Shown here: positions 8,248 to 15,940 of the stretch, one piece after another
Layout: each line of letters starts with the position of its first letter
Numbering within the stretch: position 1 is the first letter of the stretch
From: Thermogemmatispora sp.
GTDB lineage: Bacteria > Chloroflexota > Ktedonobacteria > Ktedonobacterales > Ktedonobacteraceae
Assembly (NCBI RefSeq): GCF_019683635.1
Contig: NZ_JADGIA010000013.1
Location: forward strand, 1-46,019
DNA length: 46,019 bases
Reading direction: 5' to 3'
The notes under the pieces: generated by a model
The model's database searches: none
Told to the model about the DNA's origin: nothing
What the model saw: only the letters and a program-made list of their open reading frames with translations
Made by a program: the position numbers and the translations under genes

Positions 8248-8292
8248 AGCGACAGGACGATGCCCACGAGGACGCGGGATCGTCCTGTCGCT
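8248..8292 (+). terminator. Long perfect hairpin after the sensor gene
   Basis: 14-bp perfect arms (8248-8261 and 8279-8292) with a 17-nt loop. Inner CCC/GGG can extend the stem past a bulged G. It is followed by TTGTT, a weak U-tract. It lies 54 nt after the sensor stop and 35 nt before the next ATG, so it could be a terminator or an attenuator in the MOSC leader. Confidence 0.6.
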
Positions 8293-8326
8293 TTGTTAGC
8301 GCCAGACAATTAAGGAGGTGGGACCG

Positions 8327-8983
8327 ATGTCCATCCAGTTCAGAGGAGAGAAGGCCGGCGCGCTGGTGCCGCTTGGTCCAATTGTGCGCCTCCAGGTACA
8401 AACGGCCCCACTGAAGGTGGCCGGGGGTGAGGAAGGGCTGCGCTACGATCCGGCTCCGCTGCGCTCGGTGACCCAGCTCTGGCTATCTGCGTACGGCGTT
8501 TTCGCTCTGCTGCCAGATGGTAGCCACCTGCTCGATGTCCATCATCAGGATTATCCAGGCTCACGCAACCGTGGCGGCAAGAATGGCGTATCGCTGGGCT
8601 TTACGGCCCACTACCAGGCGATGCGCGCCCGCTTTGGGGAGCATCTGACGGATGGCTGTGCAGGCGAGAATATTTTGATCGCTACTGAGCAAATGCTGCG
8701 CCTGGAACAGCTAACGCATGGGTTGCTGATTGTGAGGGCCACCGGAGAACAGCCGGTCGTGCTGACCCGGCTGCGTGTGGCAACACCCTGCCTGGAGTTT
8801 ACGCGCTTTGCCCTGGGTCCAGAAGCCCTCTTTGCTTCTCCTCCTGAGCTGAAGGCGGCTTTGCAGTTTCTGGATCGTGGTCAGCGCGGCTTTTATGCAA
8901 CCTGCCCTGCAGAGGAGGCGGTGGCCATCGCCTGCGGCGACCAGGTCTTTGCTTTGCCTGCCCCCCGACCGGAGATGGACTGA
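8327..8983 (+). CDS. MOSC domain-containing protein
   Basis: 218 aa. The DGCAGENILIA segment (~105-115) matches the MOSC family GEN motif, and the C-terminal pattern LDRGQRGFYA...VAIACGDQVFAL resembles the usual end of MOSC domains. These are beta-strand-rich domains of molybdenum cofactor sulfurases, YiiM and related stand-alone proteins that handle sulfur or reduced N-hydroxylated compounds. The conserved cysteine in this part is Cys in DGCAGEN or ATPC; which one matters cannot be judged. The start is fixed by a near-consensus AAGGAGG at 8312-8318, 8 nt before ATG 8327. No molybdenum genes are nearby. The gene converges on the ABC remnant with ~50 nt between stops. Confidence 0.68.
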   Translation: MSIQFRGEKAGALVPLGPIVRLQVQTAPLKVAGGEEGLRYDPAPLRSVTQLWLSAYGVFALLPDGSHLLDVHHQDYPGSRNRGGKNGVSLGFTAHYQAMRARFGEHLTDGCAGENILIATEQMLRLEQLTHGLLIVRATGEQPVVLTRLRVATPCLEFTRFALGPEALFASPPELKAALQFLDRGQRGFYATCPAEEAVAIACGDQVFALPAPRPEMD

Positions 8984-9034
8984 GGCCGCCGCAGGTTGAC
9001 TGAGTGGGCAGATTTGCTGCTGGCTCAGCTCCGT

Positions 9035-9460
9035 TCAGACGACCGCGCGCTTGAAGGAGCGCAGGCACCAGGCCAGGGCCAGCAGGGCAAGCAGGCCAGC
9101 GCAAAGGAAACCCTGCCAGACGGCTACAGCTCCCAGCCTGCCCAGGAACAAGGCCCGCGCCCCTTCTACGATGTAGGCCAGGGGATTGCCGGCGGCCACG
9201 TCTCGCAAGAGAGGCGGAGCCAGAGTCAGGGGGAGTGTGATGCCCGAGAGCAGGATGAGCGGGACGCTGACCATGTTGAGCAGGGATGAGAGGGTTTCAG
9301 CATTGCGCAACAGGAGGGTCGTCTTGCCCGCCCCATTTGGCCCAAGCAGACCAAAGCACTCCCCTTCCGAGACGTCCAGGGAGAGACCCCGCAGCGCTTC
9401 GATGCTGTGGCCCCGTGAGCGATAGCTCTTCCAGAGGTCGCTGACGCTGATCAGTGACAT
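9035..9460 (-). pseudogene. Chimeric ABC remnant: ATPase N-terminus fused in frame to an ABC-2 permease C-terminus
   Basis: 141 codons. Residues 1-50 are the beginning of an ABC ATPase, including A-loop-like and Walker A segments (LLGPNGAGKTTLL). Immediately after Walker A the sequence switches to the last ~90 residues of an ABC-2 type permease (ETLSSLLNMVSVPLILLSGI, then NPLAYIVEGARALFLG, a final TM helix and a basic end). The ATPase Q-loop, signature and Walker B and most permease helices are missing. The simplest reading is one deletion of the middle of an ATPase-permease gene pair, with its junction near 9300-9312, that kept the reading frame. The ATG at 9460 has AAAGGAAA about 11 nt upstream. 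The gene sits directly downstream of an AcrR-like regulator with an operator-like palindrome before it. It cannot be a working transporter; expression of the small membrane peptide is possible. Confidence 0.8.
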
Positions 9461-9486
9461 AGTCAGCTGTTTCCTTTCTCTTTTAT

Positions 9487-9507
9487 ATACATACAGAATG
9501 TATGTAT
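9487..9507. promoter_or_regulatory. AcrR-like operator in front of the ABC remnant
   Basis: ATACATAC-AGAAT-GTATGTAT, 8-bp arms with a 5-nt centre. It is the same half-site sequence as the palindrome upstream of tetR but with a shorter gap between halves. It lies 27 nt before the ABC start, next to TATAAA, where bound repressor would block transcription. Confidence 0.6.
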
Positions 9508-9515
9508 GCGGGCCC

Positions 9516-9538
9516 AAAAAAAAACTCCGCTTAGGAGT
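9516..9538 (-). terminator. Intrinsic terminator overlapping the tetR stop codon
   Basis: On the minus strand ACTCC-TAAGC-GGAGT followed by eight or nine T (9 A at 9516-9524 on the plus strand). The loop contains the TAA stop of the regulator gene. The stem is short but the U-tract is the best in the window. Confidence 0.65.
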
Positions 9539-10142
9539 GACGCAGGCCGCGAATGAAGATCTCCACAGCCTCGGTGGCATAGGCGCGCAGAGAAAAGGCT
9601 CTGGTATTGAGCAGCCAGAGACTGGTTAGACCCATAATCAGGCTATAGGCGGCGGTGGCCGCCCGTTCGGGGACAATATCAGGGCGAATCTCGCCGGCCT
9701 CACGCGCACGACGCAGGAGCGCGGCAAAGTAGGTAATGCTGGCCTGAACAGCCTGCACCTTTTCATCGATGCCGCTCTGCAGCTCGGGCAGCATCCCTGT
9801 GCGCAGAGTAGTCAGTTCGAGCATAGCGCGAAAGTCGGCATCCTCTTCAGGATAGCTGAGCCAGGCCAGGAGAATCTGCCGCAGTGTCTCCAGCGGGGTT
9901 CCGTCACGCTGATAGAGCGACTGCAGCTTGCGGGCGGCGCGCTGATACTGCTCACGCACCAGGGTATTGAAGAGATCAGCCTTGCTGCCAAAGTGCCACT
10001 GGATGGCGCCGCGCGTGGTCCCGGCTCGGCGCGCAATCTCCTCCAGGGTGGTGGCCGCATAGCCCTGCTCCAGAAAACAGCTCAGCGCGGCCTGGAGCAG
10101 CTGCTCACGCGTCTGGGCCGCCGCTTCACGCGTTCTCCGCAT
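9531..10142 (-). CDS. AcrR-like TetR family transcriptional repressor
   Basis: 203 aa. The N-terminal TetR HTH is clear: TREQLLQAALSCFLEQGYAA, TTLEEIARRAGTTRGAIQWHF and SKADLFNTLV, closely resembling E. coli AcrR (TRGAIYWHF). The C-terminal ~140 residues form a helical ligand-binding domain (AYSLIMGLTSLWLLNTRAFS). ATG 10142 is chosen because AGAGG precedes it by 8 nt; the frame extends further but into the operator and promoter. A 25-bp palindrome upstream overlaps the predicted -10 and spacer, which suggests autorepression, and a second palindrome precedes the ABC remnant. The likely original role was control of that exporter. With the exporter broken, its remaining targets may lie elsewhere. 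Confidence 0.88.
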   Translation of the reverse strand: MRRTREAAAQTREQLLQAALSCFLEQGYAATTLEEIARRAGTTRGAIQWHFGSKADLFNTLVREQYQRAARKLQSLYQRDGTPLETLRQILLAWLSYPEEDADFRAMLELTTLRTGMLPELQSGIDEKVQAVQASITYFAALLRRAREAGEIRPDIVPERAATAAYSLIMGLTSLWLLNTRAFSLRAYATEAVEIFIRGLRHS

Positions 10143-10159
10143 CGCTTGCACCTCTCTGC

Positions 10160-10184
10160 ATACATACATACCACATGTATGTAT
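10160..10184. promoter_or_regulatory. AcrR-like operator upstream of tetR
   Basis: ATACATACAT-ACCAC-ATGTATGTAT, perfect 10-bp arms with a 5-nt centre. The arms contain TACATACAT/ATGTATGTA, which are the arms of the known E. coli AcrR operator (there with a 6-nt centre). It overlaps the -10 region of the predicted tetR promoter. Confidence 0.75.
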
Positions 10185-10193
10185 CTTTATCAA
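10165..10193 (-). promoter_or_regulatory. Candidate tetR promoter
   Basis: On the minus strand TTGATA (10193-10188), 17-nt spacer, TATGTA (10170-10165). The -35 is good and the -10 weak. The operator covers the spacer and -10. Confidence 0.4.
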
Positions 10194-10273
10194 GAGGGAA
10201 GAGGAGATGATCAGCAAGCCAATGGCGTGGCGCTGATACGGCTCTATCCGGCTTTGCAGAGCGGCGCCGCCGG

Positions 10274-12745
10274 CTATTCGCCATAGGGCACCCAGATATT
10301 TTTGACCTGGGTCGCCTCGCGCAGGAACTCCTCCCCCTCGCCCTGGACAGGATCAAGCCAGTCGCGTGGATGGCCATAGTTAACCCAGGTGCGCTTCATG
10401 TTGCTGGCCGCGGCCAGCTCGACGCGTTTGCTGCCCTCGGCGCTGCCGAAGTACCAGACCGCCTCGACATCCTCGTGCTCGGCCAGGACCTGAACGAGCG
10501 GCTCACGCTCGCCGGTGACGATATTGACGGCCCCGGCGGGCACATCGGAGGTCTCGAAGACCTGGTAGCAGTCGGTGGCGCTCAGCGGGGCCTGCGGCGA
10601 GGGGATCACCACCAGGGTATTGCCCATGGCCAGGGCCGGGGCTACCAGCGAGAGGAAGCCCAGCAGCGGGAACTCATCAGGGCAGGCCATACCGATCACC
10701 CCCACTGGCTCACGCACGGCCAGGACCATACCACGCAACGGCGGGCGGTGAATGCTGCCCTCGAACTTGTCGCACCAGGCGGCGTAGCTGAAGAGACGCG
10801 CGATAGCCGCCTGGACCTCTGCCGCCGCATCGGTATAGGCGCGGCCTGTCTGCTGGACCAGGCGCAAGGCAAACTCTTGCTCGCGGGCGGCCAGGTTCTC
10901 GGCAATGTAGAAGAGGACCTGGGCCCGCTGGTGGGGCGTAGCCTCGCGCCAGGAGCGAGCGGCGTGGGCCGCCTCGACGGCGTTGCGGATATCCTTGCGA
11001 TTGCCAGCGCCGACCTGACCAATGACCATACCCTGGGGGTCGCGCACTGGCAGGCTGTAGCCGCTATCGGGACGGACCTGCCTGCCGCCGATGAAGAGCT
11101 TGGGGGTGCGATCGATCGGCGGCATGCGCCCGGCCAGGTCGGCAAAGACCTCGCTGCCGGCCAGGGCCAGACCATTGCTCCCGTGCTCCGCATGACCGTT
11201 GCCGCTCTGAGCTTTATGCTCACCGTTCGCCGAGGCTTCCGCCAGTCCACGTCGTCGGCCCGCCCGTCCACTGGCGCCTTCCCAGCGCGGACGTACATAT
11301 TCGTAGAGGCCCTCCTTGCCGCCCTCGCGCCCGAAGCCGCTCTCGCGATAGCCACCGAAGCCGCATGAGGCGTCGAAGAGATTGGTGGCATTGATCCAAA
11401 CGGTGCCTGCCTGCAAGCGCGCGGCCACATCCAGGGCCAGATTAATATTCTCGCTCCACACGCTGGCCGCCAGTCCGTAACGCGTGTTGTTAGCCAGCGT
11501 TACTGCTTCCTCCGGCGTACGGAAGGTCATGGTGACGAGCACGGGACCAAAGATCTCGACCTGGGCGATGGTCATGGCCGGGGCCACATTGGTGAAGAGG
11601 GTTGGCGGAAAGAAATAGCCTTCGCGTGGGCAAGCCGTTGACGGCTGCCAGAGCTGGGCCCCTTCTTCGACACCGCGCTCGACCAGGCGACGAATCTCGC
11701 GCAGCTGAGCCTCCGAGACGATGGCCCCGATATCGATGGCCTTATCCAGCGGATCGCCGACGCGCAGCTTCTCCATCCGCGCTTGTACCTTGGCGACCAG
11801 GCGCTCGGCAATGCTCTCCTGGACAAGCAGGCGCGAACCAGCGCAGCAGACCTGGCCCTGGTTGAACCAGATGGCGTCGACGACTCCTTCGACCACGCTG
11901 TCCAGGTCAGCATCATCAAAGACCACGAAGGGCGATTTGCCGCCCAGCTCTAGCGAGAGACGCTTGCCGGAGCCGGCGGTGGCCCGGCGAATGGCGCGGC
12001 CCACCTCAGTGGAACCAGTGAAAGCGATCTTATTGACGTCGGGATGGCGCACCAGAGCCTCGCCAACCTGCCCGGCCTCGCCAGTAACAATGTTGACAAC
12101 TCCCGGGGGCAGGCCAATCTCTTCGACAATTTCGGCAAATTTCATGGCCGTCAGGGGAGTGTAGCGCGCCGGCTTGAGAACAACTGTGTTGCCCATGGCC
12201 AGGGCCGGGGCCACTTTCCAGGCCAGCATGAGCAAGGGGAAGTTCCAGGGAATGATCTGGCCCACAACTCCCAGCGGCTCATAGCCCGCCAGCTCGCTCT
12301 CCATGAGCTGAGCCCAGCCGGCATGATAGTAGAAATGGCGCGCGACCAGCGGAATATCAATGTCACGCGTCTCACGAATGGGCTTCCCATTATCGAGGGT
12401 CTCCAGGACAGCGAGCAGACGCGCATGCTTCTGAATATGGCGGGCGATGGCATAGAGGTAGCGCGCCCGCACGTGGCCAGGGGTCTTGCTCCAGCCGGGA
12501 AAGGCCCGCCGCGCCGCGGCTACAGCGGCATCGACATCGGCGGCGTTGCCCGCGGCTACACGCGCCAGGACTTTCCCCGTGGCCGGATTGATCGTTTCCA
12601 GATATTGGCCACTGGCCGGCTTGACACGACGATTGTTGATGAACAGGTCAAACGGCTGACGCTGGGCCAACCACTGCAGAGCAGACTCTGCCGCCTCGGG
12701 CGCCGGCCCATACTCCATTGACTCAAATAGCTCTAAGACACCCAT
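10274..12745 (-). CDS. Double-domain aldehyde dehydrogenase (ALDH16-like), second domain degenerate
   Basis: 823 aa from ATG 12745. Residues ~30-500 are a full NAD(P)-dependent ALDH: PWNFPLLMLAWKVAPALAMG, FTGSTEVG, the general-base Glu ~266 in LELGGKSP and the nucleophile Cys ~300 in FNQGQVCCAG. After a low-complexity linker (~500-550), residues ~560-823 repeat only the cofactor-binding half (VREPVGVIGMACPDEFPLLG) and then jump to a short end. The catalytic Cys and the ELGG Glu of the second copy are gone. This matches the ALDH16 architecture known in animals and some bacteria. A TTG at 12769 is an alternative start; a GGAGGGG ~11 nt before 12745 supports the ATG. It oxidises aldehydes to acids; acetaldehyde from DeoC is a plausible but unproven substrate. 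Confidence 0.88.
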   Translation of the reverse strand: MGVLELFESMEYGPAPEAAESALQWLAQRQPFDLFINNRRVKPASGQYLETINPATGKVLARVAAGNAADVDAAVAAARRAFPGWSKTPGHVRARYLYAIARHIQKHARLLAVLETLDNGKPIRETRDIDIPLVARHFYYHAGWAQLMESELAGYEPLGVVGQIIPWNFPLLMLAWKVAPALAMGNTVVLKPARYTPLTAMKFAEIVEEIGLPPGVVNIVTGEAGQVGEALVRHPDVNKIAFTGSTEVGRAIRRATAGSGKRLSLELGGKSPFVVFDDADLDSVVEGVVDAIWFNQGQVCCAGSRLLVQESIAERLVAKVQARMEKLRVGDPLDKAIDIGAIVSEAQLREIRRLVERGVEEGAQLWQPSTACPREGYFFPPTLFTNVAPAMTIAQVEIFGPVLVTMTFRTPEEAVTLANNTRYGLAASVWSENINLALDVAARLQAGTVWINATNLFDASCGFGGYRESGFGREGGKEGLYEYVRPRWEGASGRAGRRRGLAEASANGEHKAQSGNGHAEHGSNGLALAGSEVFADLAGRMPPIDRTPKLFIGGRQVRPDSGYSLPVRDPQGMVIGQVGAGNRKDIRNAVEAAHAARSWREATPHQRAQVLFYIAENLAAREQEFALRLVQQTGRAYTDAAAEVQAAIARLFSYAAWCDKFEGSIHRPPLRGMVLAVREPVGVIGMACPDEFPLLGFLSLVAPALAMGNTLVVIPSPQAPLSATDCYQVFETSDVPAGAVNIVTGEREPLVQVLAEHEDVEAVWYFGSAEGSKRVELAAASNMKRTWVNYGHPRDWLDPVQGEGEEFLREATQVKNIWVPYGE

Positions 12746-12813
12746 AGCAATGATGCGCCCCTCCCTCAACGTCTCGCAAGAGAGCCGATGACAGGCAGTC
12801 TGTCGGTAGGGCT

Positions 12814-12843
12814 ATTGTATCCCGCCTCACGCCCCGGCGGCAA
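12814..12843 (-). promoter_or_regulatory. Candidate promoter of the aldehyde dehydrogenase gene
   Basis: On the minus strand TTGCCG (12843-12838), 18-nt spacer, TACAAT (12819-12814). The leader would be about 60 nt. Confidence 0.4.
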
Positions 12844-13055
12844 GTCCCCGGCTCGCCAGCCTGCTCTCTCCTCTCCACCGTGGGCGCCTGGAAGCGCCAA
12901 CAGCGAGCGATACGGCAGTCGAGCAGAATGCCAGCATCAGCCAGGTCTCCTTCTCCCTTGCCGATATGATGACTATAAGACAAAGCGTTCATTGCGAGCC
13001 GCCAGGGCCAGGGGTGGAGATGCGCAAACCAAACAAGGAATGCTTTTTTTTCTTG

Positions 13056-14582
13056 TCACTGGCTGGGAGGGAAGCCGGGGGAGAGCGACCACAGACCGCT
13101 TTCGCCGGTAAAATGATTATTTTCATCATGAACCTCGAAGCTCCCGGCCATCTGGCTGCCCACCTTGATCATCCCCTCGAAGACCAGGCTCGCCTTGCCG
13201 CCGTAAATAGGAACCGTGAAATGGACTGCGCCTTTCTGATCCAGCGTCCCTGAGAAAGGTCCGCTCTGCCCCAGGCCGCTGAAAAAGCCAGAGAAGCGCC
13301 CCTGATGCTGTTGCAGATGGGAGAGCACCAGGAGAGTACGCGTATTGGTCAGCATATCCTGGGCAGTGCCTACATAATCGGCAAAGAGGGCCGGATAGGG
13401 ATAGGCGTCACCTGCCAGCGGCACCTGCGACGAGGCGCTGGACGTCGCGCGCGCTGGCGCTGTTGGTGTTAGCGGGGCAGAGAAGCGGACCAGCAGCGAG
13501 CGCAGCGGGCTGTTCAGTCCGATTATGAATGCACCCGCCACCAGCGTCAACACCAGCGCCAGGACGAGCGCGCTCAGCACCAGACGGCGCCGCTGACGAT
13601 ACGCCTGCCGGCGGCTCTCCTGGATCTTGCGTTCCGGGAATAGCTCGGTCGAAGCGGCCATCGCCTCTAGCGAGGGCGTTGCTTGCTCGCGAGCCGTTGT
13701 CACCTCTGGATCAATGCGAGCGTGGCTGACGACAGCACGCCAGAACTCGCGCACGCTGGCAAAACGCTCCTGACTGTTCAGGGCCAGGGCGCGCTGGAGA
13801 TCCTCGCTCACAGCGCGCGGCAGCTCGGGGATCAGCTCGTGGGCGGGCCGCAGGGGATCACTCTCCGCTCCGTTTTGGAGCAGGAGCACGCGCTCAAAGG
13901 CATCGCAGGGGAACTGGCCTGTCAGCAGGGTATAGAGCGTTGCCCCCAGCCCATAGACATCGGTGCGTATATCGGTGCGTCCTCGCCCCCCATACTGCTC
14001 CGGCGCCGCGTAACCAGGGGTGCCCTGGCGAATCGTCGTCGTCATGCCATCAGGAATATAGAGCTTGGCCAGACCGAAATCGACCAGCACGGCACCACGC
14101 CCAGCGGCAGGTACAATGATATTCGACGGCTTGATGTCACGGTGGATGACGGGCGGCTGCTGGCTATGCAAATAGTCAAGAGCATCGATGATCGGCTCCA
14201 GCGTCGTCAGCAGATGGGACAACGGAATGCGCCGCCCGGGGGTGAGGCGCCGCAGCTCCTCCAGGTTGGCGCCGCGGATATAATCCATCAATAAATAGCT
14301 GCGCTGGTTGCGCACATCATCGAAAAAGCGATAGACGCGTGGTAAGGCCGGATGCTGTAGCCGCATCAGCAGACTGGCCTCCAGGGCCAGGCTGCGCCGC
14401 TCGCGCTCGGTGGCCGTCATAACTTCTTTGAGGGCAAAGAGCTTGCCGGAGCCACGCAGTTCCATCACCAGGTAGACCGAACCGAACCCTCCTGTGCCCA
14501 GGCAAGCTTCGACACGATAGCGGGTCTGAGTGGGATCTTTAATGATAGATCCCGTTCTCAGCCTGGCCTCTGTCCTCTGCAT
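13056..14582 (-). CDS. Membrane Ser/Thr protein kinase with an extracytoplasmic beta-rich domain
   Basis: 508 aa. The kinase domain (~20-290) has the glycine loop LGTGGFGSVYL, the ATP-binding Lys in FALKEV, the catalytic loop HRDIKPSN, DFGLAK and the APE motif in GYAAPEQYGG, so it should be active. After a juxtamembrane stretch, one TM helix (~335-360, LVLSALVLALVLTLVAGAFI) leads to ~150 residues outside. The end of that part is Gly/Phe-rich with repeated strands (GRFSGFFSGLGQSGPFSGTL), a possible ligand-binding beta barrel; it has no PASTA repeats. ATG 14582 is supported by GGAG 7 nt upstream; the frame continues 36 codons further, but across the predicted promoter. It is a single gene divergent from the pentapeptide-repeat gene. 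Substrates are unknown. Confidence 0.88.
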   Translation of the reverse strand: MQRTEARLRTGSIIKDPTQTRYRVEACLGTGGFGSVYLVMELRGSGKLFALKEVMTATERERRSLALEASLLMRLQHPALPRVYRFFDDVRNQRSYLLMDYIRGANLEELRRLTPGRRIPLSHLLTTLEPIIDALDYLHSQQPPVIHRDIKPSNIIVPAAGRGAVLVDFGLAKLYIPDGMTTTIRQGTPGYAAPEQYGGRGRTDIRTDVYGLGATLYTLLTGQFPCDAFERVLLLQNGAESDPLRPAHELIPELPRAVSEDLQRALALNSQERFASVREFWRAVVSHARIDPEVTTAREQATPSLEAMAASTELFPERKIQESRRQAYRQRRRLVLSALVLALVLTLVAGAFIIGLNSPLRSLLVRFSAPLTPTAPARATSSASSQVPLAGDAYPYPALFADYVGTAQDMLTNTRTLLVLSHLQQHQGRFSGFFSGLGQSGPFSGTLDQKGAVHFTVPIYGGKASLVFEGMIKVGSQMAGSFEVHDENNHFTGESGLWSLSPGFPPSQ

Positions 14583-14627
14583 CGCTGACTCCAGCTTATC
14601 GCTACGCTTGTGGACAATATTTTCTCC

Positions 14628-14656
14628 ATTATACGAGTTGATCGATAGATAAACAA
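14628..14656 (-). promoter_or_regulatory. Promoter of the Ser/Thr kinase gene
   Basis: On the minus strand TTGTTT (14656-14651), 17-nt spacer, perfect TATAAT (14633-14628). The leader would be about 40 nt. Confidence 0.55.
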
Positions 14657-14852
14657 GAGTTATGCAACTTTCTCTCTCGCCAGCGTTCATGTCCTGGGTA
14701 GGAGAATGACGGATACTTTTCTGAGGGCTACAGAGCTATAGCTACGGATAGTACGATATTTCATTCTCTACTATCAAGAAGCCGATATCTGGTGTCTTCC
14801 AGCATTTTGCGCGGGCCACCCGGACGGCTTCTACCACACGGAGGCCAGGCCG

Positions 14853-15575
14853 ATGAGTATTCCAGAGCATCTGGCAATGCTAAGGCGGGGCGTAGAAGCC
14901 TGGAATCACTGGCATCTGCACAAACGGCCATTGGTGTTCGCCAGGCCCAGTCCTATTTATGGCCAGGGGCCGGATCTCAGCGGGGCCGATCTGCAGCAGG
15001 CCATGCTCGCAGGGATCAATCTCTGCACTACGAACCTGCGTGGCGCTAATTTGCGCCAGGCCGATTTACATGGAGCTGATCTAGGGCTGGCCGATTTGCG
15101 GGAGGCCATTCTCCACGGGGCTAATCTCTGCCAATCCTGCCTTGCCGCAGATCTACGCGGCGCCGATCTGCGAGAGGCATGGCTGGCAGGTGCCGATCTG
15201 CGCGGCTCCTGGCTCAATGCACATACCAGACTGGAGGGAGTTCTTTTGCAAGACACTGAGCATGGCAGCGCGCGAGTCGCTGGCCTCGACTGGTCGCAGG
15301 TCAGGCTTGCCACCATCGCCTGGGAACGAGTCGATCTGCTGGGCGATGAAGAGATTCTCTTGGCGCCACACATCCACAAGGAAGAGCCAGGGGCCAGCTA
15401 CGAGCTTCTGCAGGCATATGAACGCCTGTGGCAGTATGAAAGCGCAATTCAGGCTTACGAGACCCTTCACCAGGCGCTCAAGGAGCAGGGACTGCCAGCA
15501 CAGGCTGCACGCTTCCGGGCACGAGCACGCTCGCTCCGGCGACAGCAAGGCAGAGAACGCTTTTTCCCTCTGTAA
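14853..15575 (+). CDS. Pentapeptide-repeat protein with a helical C-terminal domain
   Basis: 240 aa. From ~40 to ~125 there are about 17 A(D/N)LxX pentapeptide units (ADLSGADLQQA-type, ANLRQADLHGADLGLADLRE), interrupted once near residue 90. These form a right-handed quadrilateral beta helix. Residues ~165-235 are helical and TPR-like (YELLQAYERLWQYESAIQAY, then ETLHQALKEQG), similar to the bacterial transcriptional activator domain. There is no signal peptide, so it should be cytoplasmic. ATG 14853 follows GGAGG by 8 nt. Pentapeptide proteins include DNA mimics and scaffold proteins, but no function is evident here. A hairpin after the stop is a candidate terminator. Confidence 0.82.
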   Translation: MSIPEHLAMLRRGVEAWNHWHLHKRPLVFARPSPIYGQGPDLSGADLQQAMLAGINLCTTNLRGANLRQADLHGADLGLADLREAILHGANLCQSCLAADLRGADLREAWLAGADLRGSWLNAHTRLEGVLLQDTEHGSARVAGLDWSQVRLATIAWERVDLLGDEEILLAPHIHKEEPGASYELLQAYERLWQYESAIQAYETLHQALKEQGLPAQAARFRARARSLRRQQGRERFFPL

Positions 15576-15618
15576 GGGGAGCGGGGAGCGCAGCCGCTGA
15601 GGCAAGCTGCTTCTCAAG

Positions 15619-15640
15619 GAGCGGCGTCCGCTCTCTTCTC
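15619..15640 (+). terminator. Hairpin terminator after the pentapeptide gene
   Basis: GAGCGG-CGT-CCGCTC followed by TCTTCTC. Six perfect GC-rich pairs and a pyrimidine-rich tail, 43 nt after the stop. Confidence 0.45.
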
Positions 15641-15879
15641 CCAGTCAGCGGGTATAGCCATCACGTCAGACACGGCGATCAGCGAGCAGAGCAGACGAGC
15701 AAGGGCCTGGTGCTTCTCATCAACGCTACAGGAGGCCATCGCCCCAAGAGATGGTTCGCCTGGCTTTCACATTCACAGCCAGGCTTCGTGTCCTCTGAAG
15801 AGTGGATTGGCTTGTGTAAAAATTCTATCTTACTCATAACCATCTTCGTTCGTTCTACCACCAGAAAGCGCTTCTATCT

Positions 15880-15904
15880 CGGACCTAACCATTCGGACCG
15901 AACC
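15880..15904 (+). repeat. Direct repeat CGGACC(T/G)AACC, period 14
   Basis: Two 11-mers (15880-15890 and 15894-15904) differing at one base, 37 nt before the DUF4397 gene start. Position and spacing suggest a regulator-binding site or leader element; the binding protein is unknown. Confidence 0.4.
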
Positions 15905-15940
15905 AAAGGCAGGGAGAAGTCGATCTCAGGAGGAGAGCCT

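Larger units (their letters stand above)
15576..15940. other. Intergenic region before the LPDTG surface protein gene
   Basis: 365 nt. It contains the terminator hairpin near 15619, an A/T-rich segment around 15815-15850 that may hold the promoter, and a direct repeat at 15880-15904. No credible gene is seen. Confidence 0.55.

Noticed and set aside
10370-11368. 332-codon plus-strand frame
   Set aside because: Antisense to the aldehyde dehydrogenase; no recognisable domain.
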